Part shown: one piece after another, positions 42,058-51,343 of the stretch
Position numbering within the stretch: position 1 is the stretch's first letter
How the letters are laid out: each line of letters begins with the position of its first letter
Assembly: GCA_946482075.1 (NCBI GenBank)
Contig: CAMLQG010000003.1
Location: 8,588 to 72,587 of the forward strand
Origin: an uncultured Erythrobacteraceae bacterium
GTDB taxonomy: Bacteria; Pseudomonadota; Alphaproteobacteria; Sphingomonadales; Sphingomonadaceae
DNA length: 64,000 nt
Reading direction: 5' to 3'
The notes under the pieces: model-generated
Told to the model about the DNA's origin: nothing
Seen by the model: the letters and a program-made list of their open reading frames with translations, nothing else
Databases searched by the model: none
Made by a program: the position numbers and the translations under genes

Positions 42058-42726
42058 TTAGAAGCGATAGCCCACACCTGCCACGATCTGGTGGCGATCA
42101 AGATCCACGTCGAAGCGATCACTGTCGGGAATCTCACCCCCGAAATCCACTTCCGCGCGGCCGTAGTTGGAATAGCGATATTCCAGCTTGGTAAAGAGGT
42201 TGTTGTTCAACGCCACTTCAGCGCCCGCACCCAAGCGCCAGCCATCGGTATCGAAGCTTTCGCGCAGAGTGGTCGTCCCGTCGCTGCCGAGCACGTTGAA
42301 GCGGGCATTGGTGTAGCCGCCCTTGGCATAGATCATCGCGTTCGGGGATACGACATAGCCCACGCGCGCGCCAGCATACCAGTCCCGCCCCGCCTTCACT
42401 TGGCCAAGGCCGAAGCCTTCGAAATCGCCATCGTTGAACTTGGTCTTGCCGGTGGAATCGGTCAGTTCCCCTTCGACGCCAACGACAAGGCCGCCGAGAT
42501 TCACGTCATATCCGATGCCGCCGCCATAGAGCAGACCGTCGATCGATTCATCGTCGTTTCCGGCCGGATCGTCAACGGAGCTGCCGGCCTTGGCGATGTC
42601 GTAGCCCAGAATCGCTTCCACTCTGGGGCCGGTGAAAGCATCGGTCGGATTGGCTTCCTGCGCCAGGGCAGGAGCAGCGATTGCCATGGTGGACGCGCCT
42701 GCGACCATGCAAATAACTTTCTTCAT
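42058..42726 (-). CDS. Outer-membrane beta-barrel protein (Omp25/OmpA-like)
   Basis: The 222-residue protein has a signal peptide (ending APALAQE), an eight-strand-like beta pattern (GPRVEAILGYD; GGGIGYDVNLGGLVVGVEGE; TKLEYRYSNYGRAEVDF), and the terminal signature VAGVGYRF with phenylalanine, as expected for an OMP. The ATG at 42726 has GGAG upstream; an earlier ATG lacks this. Function is structural or unknown. It is convergent with the IalB-like gene across the terminator at 42007. Confidence 0.88.
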   Translation of the reverse strand: MKKVICMVAGASTMAIAAPALAQEANPTDAFTGPRVEAILGYDIAKAGSSVDDPAGNDDESIDGLLYGGGIGYDVNLGGLVVGVEGELTDSTGKTKFNDGDFEGFGLGQVKAGRDWYAGARVGYVVSPNAMIYAKGGYTNARFNVLGSDGTTTLRESFDTDGWRLGAGAEVALNNNLFTKLEYRYSNYGRAEVDFGGEIPDSDRFDVDLDRHQIVAGVGYRF

Positions 42727-43016
42727 AAGAACTCCGTTCATTCGACACACGCGGCCCGAACTGCTTGGGGGCCGCCTGGGACTGCCCTAATGGTCGGGCT
42801 TCGGAGCTGGTTTCCTCTCAACTAAATATTCGGAATCACTTGATGTTTTTATGCAACACTCCAGCGCGGCAAGCGGTGGCCGGAGCAGGATGAAGCGCCG
42901 GAACACGTTCCGATGAGTTCCATCCCCCCGTGCGAACCGGTCGGCAGGGCGCGCATTCAGCCCGGTTCGGCGTCGAATTTTGCCTTGTGCCCCGGCTCAC
43001 CCTATATGCGCCCCAT

Positions 43017-44276
43017 ATGGCCGATACCGACCTCATGCCGATCCCCGGACCAATCGATCCGGTCCCTGTCCCGCGCCCGGGCGTGATCGATGGGATAACC
43101 CCGCGCGCCGATGGGCGGGTGGATCTGATGGGCGTGCCGCGCAAACGCATCGCCGAGCTGATGGAACTGGCAGGGCTGGACACCAAGCAAGCCAGGCTGC
43201 GCGCCAAGCAGGTCTATCACTGGATCTACCATCGCGGCGTCTCCGATTTCGAGCAGATGACCGATATCGGCAAGCAGATGCGCCCCTGGCTCACCGAACG
43301 CTTCGTCATTGCGCGGCCCGAAGTGGTCACCGCCCAGCACTCCACCGACGGCACCCGCAAATGGCTGTTGCGCACCGCGGACGGGTATGATTTCGAGATG
43401 GTGTTCATCCCCGACGCGGATCGCGGCACGCTGTGCGTCTCCAGCCAGATCGGCTGCACGCTCAATTGCCGCTTCTGCCATACCGGCACGATGCGCCTGG
43501 TGCGCAATCTCACGCCGGGTGAGATCGTCGGCCAGGTCATGCTCGCGCGCGATGCGCTGGAGGAATGGCCGCGCGGGCGAATGGATGTAGGCGACGAAGA
43601 GAGCGAAAGCGATTACCGCGCCGATGGCCGCCTGCTGACCAACATCGTGATGATGGGCATGGGCGAACCGCTCTACAATTTCGATAATGTCCGCGATGCT
43701 TTGAAGCTTGTCATGGATGGGGACGGCCTTGCCCTTTCCCGCCGGCGCATCACGCTGTCGACCAGCGGCGTGGTGCCGATGATCGAGCGCTGCGGGGCCG
43801 AGATCAACGTCAATCTCGCCGTCTCGCTTCACGCTGTGACCAAGCCGATCCGCGACGAGATCGTGCCGATCAACCGCAAATACGGAATCGAGGAATTGCT
43901 GGAAGCCTGTGCGGCCTATCCCGGCGCTTCCAACGCCCGGCGCATCACTTTCGAATATGTCATGCTGAAGGACAAGAACGACAGCGACGAGGATGCGCGT
44001 GAACTCGTGCGCCTCATCAAGCACTATAAGCTGCCGGCCAAGGTGAACCTGATTCCGTTCAACCCCTGGCCGGGCTCGATCTACGACTGCTCCACGCCGG
44101 AGCGGATCAAGCGCTTTTCCGAGATCATCTTCGAAGCCGGCATCAGCGCACCCGTGCGCACTCCGCGTGGGCGGGACATCGACGCCGCCTGCGGCCAGCT
44201 GAAGACCGCGGCGGAAAAGATGAGCCGCGCGGAACTGGATCGCCTGGCGGAAGAGAAGCAGCAGGCGCTGGGGTAG
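43017..44276 (+). CDS. rlmN: 23S rRNA/tRNA adenine-C2 methyltransferase RlmN
   Basis: The 419-residue radical-SAM enzyme methylates C2 of A2503 in 23S rRNA and A37 of some tRNAs. The CxxxCxxC cluster motif is Cys147, Cys151 and Cys154 (GCTLNCRFC). Also present are [22 protein letters not shown] and the second catalytic cysteine region DIDAACGQL near the C terminus. The start at [10 protein letters not shown] is inferred; about 90 bp of in-frame upstream sequence looks non-conserved. The N-terminal tail is longer than in E. coli. Confidence 0.95.
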   Translation: MADTDLMPIPGPIDPVPVPRPGVIDGITPRADGRVDLMGVPRKRIAELMELAGLDTKQARLRAKQVYHWIYHRGVSDFEQMTDIGKQMRPWLTERFVIARPEVVTAQHSTDGTRKWLLRTADGYDFEMVFIPDADRGTLCVSSQIGCTLNCRFCHTGTMRLVRNLTPGEIVGQVMLARDALEEWPRGRMDVGDEESESDYRADGRLLTNIVMMGMGEPLYNFDNVRDALKLVMDGDGLALSRRRITLSTSGVVPMIERCGAEINVNLAVSLHAVTKPIRDEIVPINRKYGIEELLEACAAYPGASNARRITFEYVMLKDKNDSDEDARELVRLIKHYKLPAKVNLIPFNPWPGSIYDCSTPERIKRFSEIIFEAGISAPVRTPRGRDIDAACGQLKTAAEKMSRAELDRLAEEKQQALG

Positions 44277-44292
44277 GCCCTGCCCACATGCC

Positions 44293-44379
44293 ATTCGTCA
44301 TCCCGGCGAAGGCTGGGATCTTTATGAGAAATGCTCGACATAGCCGACAGAGATGCCAGCCTTCGCTGGCATGACGAAT
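44293..44379. repeat. Dispersed palindromic (REP-like) element
   Basis: ATTCGTCATCCCGGCGAAGG at the left and CCTTCGCTGGCATGACGAAT at the right form a long hairpin. The same arms recur at 46238, 53186 and inside uvrA at 62916. It separates the convergent rlmN and ferritin-like genes and probably serves also as a terminator. Confidence 0.8.
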
Positions 44380-44392
44380 GACCAGGGGCCTC

Positions 44393-44890
44393 TCAAGCCT
44401 CCAGCAGTTTCGCCGCCTGTTTCAGCCGCCCGCCATGCTCGGTCTCTTCCTTCCCGTTCTGGCGGAAGAGCGCGGCGGCTTCCGGATTGCCGCAATTGGC
44501 GGCCCAGCGCTCGTACAGATCTTCGCCACTGAACTCGGCCTCGGCAAGCGCATGCAGCGCTTCGGCGGTCAGCGGCTTGGGTTCGGGCTGCGGGCCGGCG
44601 AGATAGGGGTTTTCCTCGGGCGCAGGCACGGGATAGCCGGTACCGGTGATCTTGCCGAGCGCTTTGCTGACGCGATGGGCATGGGCCAGTTCCTCGCGCC
44701 CATTATGCAACAGAATCGCGCGGACATCCTCGCGGTCCGTGCCTTCGGCCATGTTGCGGTAGAGATCGAGGCCGGCCGCCTCGATCATCACCATCACCTT
44801 GAGATCGTCGACCGACGGGCTGTCGAGCTTCGCGATATGCGCGAAGGCATCCATGATCGTCGCGGGGGCACCCTCGGGAATTTCGTGCAT
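44393..44890 (-). CDS. Ferritin-like (rubrerythrin-type) protein
   Basis: The 165-residue protein has ferritin-like di-iron helices. One motif is IEAAGLDLYRNMAEG followed by NGREELAHAHRV, and a second is AEAEFSGEDLYERWA followed by NGKEETEHGGRLKQAA, giving two ExxH pairs. It probably stores iron or detoxifies peroxide. The ATG at 44890 has GGAGAG upstream. It is convergent with rlmN. Confidence 0.8.
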   Translation of the reverse strand: MHEIPEGAPATIMDAFAHIAKLDSPSVDDLKVMVMIEAAGLDLYRNMAEGTDREDVRAILLHNGREELAHAHRVSKALGKITGTGYPVPAPEENPYLAGPQPEPKPLTAEALHALAEAEFSGEDLYERWAANCGNPEAAALFRQNGKEETEHGGRLKQAAKLLEA

Positions 44891-45136
44891 GGCTCTCTCC
44901 ATCCAGGCTGTGCGGTCGGTATACCTATCCTCCCGACACACGAAAAGGGGCCGGCTCGCGCCTGCTCCCCTGTCCCCTCAAGCAGACTCATGATCATTAT
45001 CAAGTGATCTCTACGCGCAGTTTCCCTTTCCTCTGCCTGCCGCCCAAACCTCACGCCTCGTCGCGAGTTTCGCTGAAATCGCTTTTGTTCATCTGAGGTT
45101 GTGGACCGCCTTTGGAATTAGGCCGTTGAACCGGTC

Positions 45137-45155
45137 GAAGTGTTCAGAAGTGTTC
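45137..45155. repeat. Short tandem repeat GAAGTGTTC, 10-bp period
   Basis: GAAGTGTTC occurs twice, 10 bp apart, just before the Shine-Dalgarno of the glycine-zipper protein gene at 45169. It may be a leader or regulatory repeat; no regulator is known to me for it. Confidence 0.3.
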
Positions 45156-45168
45156 GAAAGGGAACGAA

Positions 45169-45531
45169 ATGCAAAAGTTTCTCATCGCCGCGGCCGCCGC
45201 CGCGGTCCTCGCTCTTCCCGCCACCCCGGCGGAAGCCCGCCGCGACGGCTACTATGATCGTGACCATCACGGCCACTACGATCGCGATCGCCGCTACTAC
45301 AAGGAACGGCGCCTGAGCCGGAGCGATCGCATCTGGCGTGGCCGGGACGGGCGCTATCGCTGCCGGCGCGACAATGGCACGACCGGCCTGCTGATCGGCG
45401 CCGCGGTGGGCGGCCTGGCCGGTCATGAGATAGCCGGCAGCGGCGACAAGACGCTCGGCGTCATTCTGGGTGCGGCCGGCGGCGGCCTCCTGGGCCGTGC
45501 GATCGACCGGGGCGACCTGCGCTGCCGTTAA
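45169..45531 (+). CDS. Secreted glycine-zipper 2TM protein
   Basis: The 120-residue product has a signal peptide (LALPATPAEA), a Tyr/Asp/Arg-rich polar middle (YYDRDHHGHYDRDRRYY) and the glycine-zipper 2TM motif (LLIGAAVGGLAGHEIAG; LGVILGAAGGGLLGRAIDRG). Such proteins are envelope-associated and often stress-induced. The Shine-Dalgarno AAAGGGAA precedes the ATG. A hairpin terminator follows at 45593. Confidence 0.85.
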   Translation: MQKFLIAAAAAAVLALPATPAEARRDGYYDRDHHGHYDRDRRYYKERRLSRSDRIWRGRDGRYRCRRDNGTTGLLIGAAVGGLAGHEIAGSGDKTLGVILGAAGGGLLGRAIDRGDLRCR

Positions 45532-45592
45532 GCTGGCCGGGTTCGCGATAAGGTCGTCTCGAAACGCCCCCTCCCCCATCGCGAACCTTGCG

Positions 45593-45627
45593 ATCGCCCG
45601 TCGTAGCGATAGGCTGCGGCGGGCGAT
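45593..45627 (+). terminator. Hairpin terminator after the glycine-zipper gene
   Basis: ATCGCCCGTCG and CGGCGGGCGAT pair with one mismatch around a 13-base loop and are followed by TTCGTC. It lies about 60 bp downstream of the stop codon and 43 bp before the NTF2-like gene. Confidence 0.55.
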
Positions 45628-45669
45628 TTCGTCTGGGAAGGAATTCCGGGCCAAATTCGGGAGAGTGAA

Positions 45670-46212
45670 ATGAGTGCGATGGAGGAGAAGATCCGGGTTC
45701 TGTGGGATCACCACGAGATCGATACGCTGCTGGATCGCTACTGCCGCGGGTTCGACCGCTGCGACATGGACGAGGCGAAAGGCACGCATTGGCCGGACGC
45801 TACGGTCGATTATCCGAACTTCGTCGGCCTCGCCCACGGCATGTGTGACAGCGCCGATGCGATCCACAGGGCACAGTTCGATTCCACCCAGCACTATGTC
45901 ACCAACAACCGCATCGACCTCGACGGCGACACCGCACATACGGAGACCTATTTCATCATGGCCGGGCGGTTGAAGGATGCGATGCAATGCGTTCAGCTGG
46001 GCGGTCGCTATGTCCGTAGGCTGGAACGCCGGGGCGACGAATGGCGCATCGCCTCCTGCGTATGCCTGCTCGAATGGTCGTCCAGCGACGAAGCGCTCGC
46101 GGCGGTCCTTGCCACCGGCGCGAAAGGCGCACGCGACAGGTCCGATCCGATCTATGCCCGTCCGCTGAAAGTGGAACGCGAGCCGAGCGATGTGGCGCTC
46201 AGCCTTGGGTGA
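45670..46212 (+). CDS. NTF2-like (SnoaL-type) protein, second copy
   Basis: The 180-residue protein starts MSAMEEKIRVLWDHHEIDTLLDRYCRGFDRCDMDEA, as in the SnoaL-like 4 group common in sphingomonad degradation gene sets, and ends with a beta-sheet segment (LGGRYVRRLERRGDEWRIAS). Members are small cyclases, isomerases or partners of oxygenases. It has no adjacent oxygenase here, so its role is not assigned. It is followed by a palindromic element at 46238. Confidence 0.8.
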   Translation: MSAMEEKIRVLWDHHEIDTLLDRYCRGFDRCDMDEAKGTHWPDATVDYPNFVGLAHGMCDSADAIHRAQFDSTQHYVTNNRIDLDGDTAHTETYFIMAGRLKDAMQCVQLGGRYVRRLERRGDEWRIASCVCLLEWSSSDEALAAVLATGAKGARDRSDPIYARPLKVEREPSDVALSLG

Positions 46213-46237
46213 ACTCGGCTTTTCTCTGCAATCAACT

Positions 46238-46319
46238 CGTCATGCCAGCACAAGCCGGCATCTCTCTCGGCTGCATGGCGCGTTGCTCACAAAGATCCCA
46301 GCCTTCGCTGGGATGACGA
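46238..46319. repeat. Dispersed palindromic (REP-like) element
   Basis: The left arm begins CGTCATGCCAGCACAAGCCG and the right arm ends CCTTCGCTGGGATGACGA. It is the same family as at 44293 and 53186, in the 288-bp gap between the NTF2-like gene and the SDR. The rest of the gap contains no supportable gene. Confidence 0.75.
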
Positions 46320-46500
46320 ATGCTTGTCGAAGCCGGTCGAACAGAACACTTTCCTACGCGCCCCCGATCTGCTCCAACGGAAGGATGAGCCGCCCCGCCA
46401 CTCATTTTCCCATATCCTTCCAGCATGTTAAAATCCCCTCAGGGGGACCCCGGAGTTTGTCTCCTGGACAGTGTCAACTGTGTCAACCTGGAGTATCGAA

Positions 46501-47265
46501 ATGACCCTTCCGACGGTTCTCGTAACCGGCGGGGCGAAGCGAATCGGGGCGGCGATCGCTCGCGCTTTCGGCCGGACAGGCTGGCATGTCCTGGTCCATT
46601 ACGGCCATTCGCAAGGCGAAGCGGAAGCGTTGGCGGCGGAACTTCCCTCCGCGCGTGCCGTGTGTTGCGATCTGGCCGATGTGGACGCGGCCGAAGCCAT
46701 GGTGGAAGCGCTGGGCGAGGAACTCGGTAATTGGAGAGTATTGGTCAATTCAGGCTCGGTCTTCGCCTATGACGGGCCGGAGCGGCTCGACCCGGCAACC
46801 TTCGCCCAGGCCATGCGTGTGAACGCGGAAACGCCAGCGCGGATGGCGCAGGCCTTCCTGCGCTCTGCCCGCGCGCGGGGCGGGCGGCGCGTGATCACCG
46901 TGACGGATCAGAAACTGGCCAATCCGAACCCGGACTTTTTCTCCTACACGATGAGCAAGCATGCGCTCGCCGCCACGGTGCCGATGCAGGCCATGGCCTG
47001 CACGTCTCCGCTCGACCGGGTCTATGCGCTGGCGCCGGGCGCGATTCTGGCCAGCCACGACCAAACGGCCGACGAGGCCGACACCTCGCACAGGCTCAAC
47101 CTGCTGGGCCGGCGCACGGGGGCCGACGAAGTTGCCGAAACCGCCCTGTTCCTCGCCGAAGGCTGGCTCGCCAGCGGGGAGACGATCTTCGTGGATTCCG
47201 GCCAGCACCTGCTCTCCCAGCCGCGCGATGTGATCTATCTGGCGCGCGAAGGCCGAGCCGTGTGA
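46501..47265 (+). CDS. Pteridine-reductase-like SDR (FolM/PTR1 type)
   Basis: The 254-residue SDR has the TGGAKRIG cofactor motif typical of pteridine reductases. Asp136 and the YTMSK motif (Tyr149, Lys153) are spaced 13 residues apart, matching the Asp-Tyr-Lys arrangement of PTR1/FolM rather than Ser-Tyr-Lys. It probably reduces a dihydropterin. The ATG at 46501 has GGAG upstream. Its end overlaps the cytochrome b gene as GTGA, so it is coupled to a molybdopterin enzyme cluster, which is a thought-provoking link. Confidence 0.85.
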   Translation: MTLPTVLVTGGAKRIGAAIARAFGRTGWHVLVHYGHSQGEAEALAAELPSARAVCCDLADVDAAEAMVEALGEELGNWRVLVNSGSVFAYDGPERLDPATFAQAMRVNAETPARMAQAFLRSARARGGRRVITVTDQKLANPNPDFFSYTMSKHALAATVPMQAMACTSPLDRVYALAPGAILASHDQTADEADTSHRLNLLGRRTGADEVAETALFLAEGWLASGETIFVDSGQHLLSQPRDVIYLAREGRAV

Positions 47266-47924
47266 AACGCCACGCGCTCTCCACCCGGCTGTGGCACTGG
47301 CTGAACTTCGCCTGCCTCGCGGTGCTGTTCATGTCCGGCCTCAACATTTCCAACGCCCATCCGCATCTCTATTGGGGCCATTGGGGCTTCGAGCCCGCCA
47401 GCGCCTGGCTCAGCCTCCCGCGCTTCCCCGGCTGGATGACGATCCCGGGCCATTACAGCCTGTCGGGCGCGCGGCTGTGGCACTTGCTCTTCGCCTGGCC
47501 CTTCGCCTTCGGACTGCTGGGGTTCATGATCGCCAGCCTCGCCAACGGCCATTTCCGGCGCGACCTGATGACCACGCGGGCGGAATGGCGCTGGTCCGCG
47601 ATCCGGGCCGATATCGCCAATCATCTGCGGCTGGAATTCGACCATCCGGGCTCCAAGTTCAACTTCTTGCAGAGGCTCGCCTACGGCCTCGTAATCGGCG
47701 TGGCGCTCCCGCTGATGATCGCCACCGGCCTTGCCATGAGCCCGGCGATCGACGCCAGCTGGCCGTTGCTGGTCGATCTTTTCGGCGGGCGGCAATCGGC
47801 CCGCTCGCTCCATTTCCTCTGCGCCTGGGCGCTGGCGGGCTTCTTCGTGCTCCATATCGTGCTGGTGATGCTTTCGGGCCCCACGAAGCAACTGCGCGAA
47901 ATGATCACCGGCGGGCGGGCATGA
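47262..47924 (+). CDS. Cytochrome b561-like membrane subunit
   Basis: The 220-residue protein has conserved histidines for heme b ligation (TRLWHWLNF near the start, ARLWHLLFAWPFAFG, and SARSLHFLCAWALAGFFVLH at the C-terminal end) in four hydrophobic helices. It is the membrane anchor and electron carrier expected for a molybdopterin oxidoreductase of the sulfite-oxidase family. The GTG start overlaps the SDR stop, and its own stop overlaps the molybdoenzyme start. Confidence 0.88.
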   Translation: MKRHALSTRLWHWLNFACLAVLFMSGLNISNAHPHLYWGHWGFEPASAWLSLPRFPGWMTIPGHYSLSGARLWHLLFAWPFAFGLLGFMIASLANGHFRRDLMTTRAEWRWSAIRADIANHLRLEFDHPGSKFNFLQRLAYGLVIGVALPLMIATGLAMSPAIDASWPLLVDLFGGRQSARSLHFLCAWALAGFFVLHIVLVMLSGPTKQLREMITGGRA

Positions 47925-48661
47925 GGCGGCGCAGCGTCCTCGCCGGGCTGGCCGCGCTGTTCGCCGGCGGCTGCGCAAAGCTCGCGCAGAACCAGCCTTT
48001 CGCAGGACTGCTCACTTCCGCGGAGGACTGGAATCGCGGCCTGCACGAGCTGCTGGGCCGCAGGACCGCGCTTGCCCGCGAGTTCATGCCGGCCGATATC
48101 TCGCCCTTCTTCCGCGGCAATGGCAGCACCGATCCCGACAGCCCGGAATACCGCGCCCATGCCGCTGCCGGCTTCGCGGACTGGCGACTGGCGGTGACGG
48201 GGCTCGTGGAGAACCCGCTCAGCCTCTCGCTCGCGGATATCCGCGCGCTCCCGCAGCGCAGCCAGATCACCCGGCACGATTGCGTGGAAGGGTGGAGCGC
48301 GATCGCGCAATGGACCGGGCCACAGCTTGCGCTGATCCTCGACCGCGCGGGGCTGAAGCCGGAGGCGCGCTACATCGTCTTCCGCTGCGCCGACCGGCTG
48401 GGGGGCGAGCCCTACTACGAGAGCATCGACCTGATCGATGCCCGGCATCCCCAGACGATCGTTGCCCATCTGCTGAACGGGGAGCCGCTCCCCATCCGCA
48501 ACGGCGCGCCGCTGCGCATGCGGATCGAGCGGCAGCTCGGCTACAAGCATGCGAAATACCTGACCGGCGTCGAGGCAGTGGCGACGCTGGAGGGCATCGG
48601 CAGGGGCAAGGGCGGCTATTGGGAGGATCGCAGCGACTATCAATGGTATGCGGGAATTTAG
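47921..48661 (+). CDS. Sulfite-oxidase-family molybdopterin protein with Tat-type signal
   Basis: The 246-residue protein has an N-terminal RRRSVLAGLAALFAGGC, a twin-arginine plus lipobox-like signal. The Moco-domain core follows, with the cysteine ligand at Cys121 in TRHDCVEGWSAIAQW and a YESIDLIDARHPQT stretch. It resembles YedY/MsrP-type reductases but is shorter, and its membrane partner is a b561-type cytochrome rather than MsrQ. The substrate is unknown. Coupling to the cytochrome gene by ATGA overlap supports one complex. Confidence 0.88.
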   Translation: MRRRSVLAGLAALFAGGCAKLAQNQPFAGLLTSAEDWNRGLHELLGRRTALAREFMPADISPFFRGNGSTDPDSPEYRAHAAAGFADWRLAVTGLVENPLSLSLADIRALPQRSQITRHDCVEGWSAIAQWTGPQLALILDRAGLKPEARYIVFRCADRLGGEPYYESIDLIDARHPQTIVAHLLNGEPLPIRNGAPLRMRIERQLGYKHAKYLTGVEAVATLEGIGRGKGGYWEDRSDYQWYAGI

Positions 48662-48700
48662 GATGCTAGTTGGGACGGCTGGCCGGCGAGGGATGATCGG

Positions 48701-49948
48701 ATGAGTGCGCGTGTTTTCGAAAGCGTGGTTGCCAAGGGCATCCGCAAGGGTGTGCTGGAAATCCGCTATGCCGACGGCACGGTGAAGAGCTTCGGCACGC
48801 CGACCGAGGGCTTTCCCGAGATCGCGGTGCGCATGGCCGACAAGGCCGTGCCGCGCGACATCGTGATGCACCCGCGCCTCGGCGCGGCGGAAGCCTTCAT
48901 GGACGGTCGCCTGGTGATCGAGCGCGGCGACGTGATGGGGCTGATCCAGCTCATCCGCGGCAACAACCAGTGGGAACGCTTCGGCAAGATCGGCCAGGCG
49001 GGCCCGCTGAAGCGTCTGGTCCGCAAGTTCGCCGCCACGGCCCATGAAGTGAACCGGCAGGCCAGTTCCAAGGCCAATGTCGCCCACCACTACGATATCG
49101 GCAACGACCTCTACCGCCTGATGCTCGATGCCGATCACATGCAGTATAGCTGCGCCTACTGGCCGCGCGCCGACATGACGCTCGAGCAGGCGCAGGAAGC
49201 CAAGCTCGCCCACATCGCGGCCAAGCTGGCGCTCGCGCCGGGGCAGAGCGTGCTCGACATCGGCTGCGGCTGGGGCGGCATGGCAATCTATCTCGCTACC
49301 CATTTCGACGTGCGCGTCACCGGCATCACGCTGAGCGAGGAACAGCTGGCGCTGGCGAAGGAACGGGCGCAGGCGGCGGGCGTGGCCGGGAGGATCAGCT
49401 TCGAGCTGGTCGATTATCGCGATCTTGCGAGCCGTGGCGCACAGTTCGACCGGATCGTCTCGGTCGGCATGTTCGAGCATGTCGGCCGGCCGCAGTTCAA
49501 GGACTTCTTCCGCGCGGTCACCCAGCTTCTCGCACCCGGAGGCGTGATGCTGCTCCACACGATCGGCCGCATGGGCGTTCCGGGCGCGACCGACGCCTTC
49601 ACGCGCAAATACATCTTCCCAGGCGGCTATATCCCGGCCTTGAGCGAGACCCTGGAAGCGAGCGAACCGTTCCGCCTGATCGCCAGCGACGTGGAGACGC
49701 TGCGGCTCCATTACGCACTGACCCTGCGCGAATGGTACAAGCGCTGCATGGCCCACCAGGCCGAGATCGAAGCGCTGTACGATGCCCGCTTCTTCCGCAT
49801 GTGGACCTTCTATCTGGCCGGCGCCACCGCCGCTTTCGAGAGCGGCGGCATGTGCAACTACCAGATCCAGTACTGCCGCGACCGCCAGGTCCTGCCGCTG
49901 GCGCGCGACTACATCACCGAAACGGAGCGCGAGCTCCTCAAGGGGTAG
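48701..49948 (+). CDS. cfa: Cyclopropane-fatty-acyl-phospholipid synthase
   Basis: The 415-residue SAM-dependent enzyme has the Rossmann SAM motif VLDIGCGWGGMAIYLA and the catalytic region LVDYRDLASRGAQFDRIVSVGMFEH, and its C-terminal YQIQYCRDRQVLPLARDY segment is typical. It adds a methylene bridge to membrane unsaturated fatty acids. A GAGGGATGATCGG sequence precedes the ATG. It is on the same strand as the molybdoenzyme genes but about 40 bp downstream, so the link is plausible but not certain. Confidence 0.94.
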   Translation: MSARVFESVVAKGIRKGVLEIRYADGTVKSFGTPTEGFPEIAVRMADKAVPRDIVMHPRLGAAEAFMDGRLVIERGDVMGLIQLIRGNNQWERFGKIGQAGPLKRLVRKFAATAHEVNRQASSKANVAHHYDIGNDLYRLMLDADHMQYSCAYWPRADMTLEQAQEAKLAHIAAKLALAPGQSVLDIGCGWGGMAIYLATHFDVRVTGITLSEEQLALAKERAQAAGVAGRISFELVDYRDLASRGAQFDRIVSVGMFEHVGRPQFKDFFRAVTQLLAPGGVMLLHTIGRMGVPGATDAFTRKYIFPGGYIPALSETLEASEPFRLIASDVETLRLHYALTLREWYKRCMAHQAEIEALYDARFFRMWTFYLAGATAAFESGGMCNYQIQYCRDRQVLPLARDYITETERELLKG

Positions 49949-49959
49949 GCCGCCCCGCC

Positions 49960-51312
49960 ATGGCCGCCCCGCTCACTCGCCGCGCCGTCTTCGCGCAGGC
50001 CTGGCCGATCATGCTGGGCCAGGCCTCGGTGCCGCTGGTCGGCATCGTCGATGCCGCCGTGATCGGGCGGACGGGCGACACGGTGGCGCTGGCGGGCGTG
50101 GCGCTGGGCGCGGTCGTGATCGGCCTCGTCTTCTGGAGCTTCGGTTTTCTGCGGATGGGCATCACCGGCCTTACTGCCCAGGCCGACGGAGCGGAGGACC
50201 GGGCGGAAGTCCGCGCGCTGCTCGTCCGCGCCCTGGCGCTCGGCTTCGTGCTCGGCCTGCTGCTCCTCGCTTTCCACCAGCCCATTGGGGCCGGGGCCTT
50301 CGCCCTCCTTGCCGGCGGCGAAGGCGTGAGTGCGGAGGCCGGCCAGTATACCCAGGCCCGCTTCTTCGGCGCACCGGCCGCACTGGCGGTCTTCGCGGTC
50401 AATGGCTGGCTGCTCGGCCTCGGCCGGACGAAAGCGGCGCTGGCGCTGCAGATCGTCATGAACGTGGCCAATATCGGCTTCGACATCCTGTTCGTCTGGG
50501 GCTTCGACATGGGCGCACGCGGCGTAGGCCTCGGCACTGCGAGCGCCGAATGGACCGCACTCACCGCCGGTCTCATCATCGTGGGGCTGACGGCGCCAGG
50601 CGGCCTGCCCTCCTTCGTCGACCGACCCTGGCGCGAACTGTTCGAAAGCGCCGCGATGCGCCGGCTCTTCGCAGTCAATACGGACCTCATGATCCGCACG
50701 ATGGCTCTGCTCCTCCTCTTCGCCTGGCTCGCCAATGCCGGCGCGCGGCTAGGCGCGACCGCGCTCGCGGCCAATCACATCCTGCTCCAATTCGTCGAAG
50801 TCGCGGCCTTCATCCTCGATGCCTTCGCCTTCACCGCCGAAAGCCGGATCGGCCATGCCGTCGGCGCGCGCTCCATGGCACAGTTCGACCGCGCGGTCCG
50901 GCTGACGGGCGAATTCTCGCTCGCCGGCGCGGTGCTGCTCGCACTCGCCTTCCTCGCAGGCGGACAGTCCGCCATCGCCTTCATCACACCGGACCCGGCG
51001 GTGCAAGCGACGGCCGCGGGCCTGATGCTCTTCACCGCGGCGATCCCGATCATCGGGATGCCGAGCTGGCTCCTGGACGGTATCTTCATCGGCGCGACCC
51101 GGGGCAAGGCGCTGCGCAATGCGGCGATCGTCTCCACCACGCTCTACATCCTGGCCGACCTGGCGCTGCGCCCGCAGGGCAATCTCGGCGTGTGGATCGC
51201 CTTCTGCGCGAGCTATATCTTCCGCGCCGGTGCGCTGGGCTGGCACTTCCCTGCCCTGCGGCGGTCACTCGACGGACGCGAGAACCTTGCCTCGACCGGC
51301 GCATCGCACTAG
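49960..51312 (+). CDS. MATE family efflux transporter (DinF-like)
   Basis: The 450-residue protein starts [31 protein letters not shown], a DinF/MATE N terminus, with about 12 hydrophobic segments and duplicated halves ([31 protein letters not shown]). MATE proteins export organic cations using Na+ or H+. The ATG is 12 bp after the CFA stop, so it may be in the same transcript. argG follows 31 bp later. Confidence 0.93.
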   Translation: MAAPLTRRAVFAQAWPIMLGQASVPLVGIVDAAVIGRTGDTVALAGVALGAVVIGLVFWSFGFLRMGITGLTAQADGAEDRAEVRALLVRALALGFVLGLLLLAFHQPIGAGAFALLAGGEGVSAEAGQYTQARFFGAPAALAVFAVNGWLLGLGRTKAALALQIVMNVANIGFDILFVWGFDMGARGVGLGTASAEWTALTAGLIIVGLTAPGGLPSFVDRPWRELFESAAMRRLFAVNTDLMIRTMALLLLFAWLANAGARLGATALAANHILLQFVEVAAFILDAFAFTAESRIGHAVGARSMAQFDRAVRLTGEFSLAGAVLLALAFLAGGQSAIAFITPDPAVQATAAGLMLFTAAIPIIGMPSWLLDGIFIGATRGKALRNAAIVSTTLYILADLALRPQGNLGVWIAFCASYIFRAGALGWHFPALRRSLDGRENLASTGASH

Positions 51313-51343
51313 GCGCTTGGCCGCATTTTTCCGGAGATTCGCA

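Noticed and set aside
44293..46319. Repeats as a CRISPR array.
   Set aside because: They are single, long, palindromic copies separated by genes, without regular spacers or cas genes.
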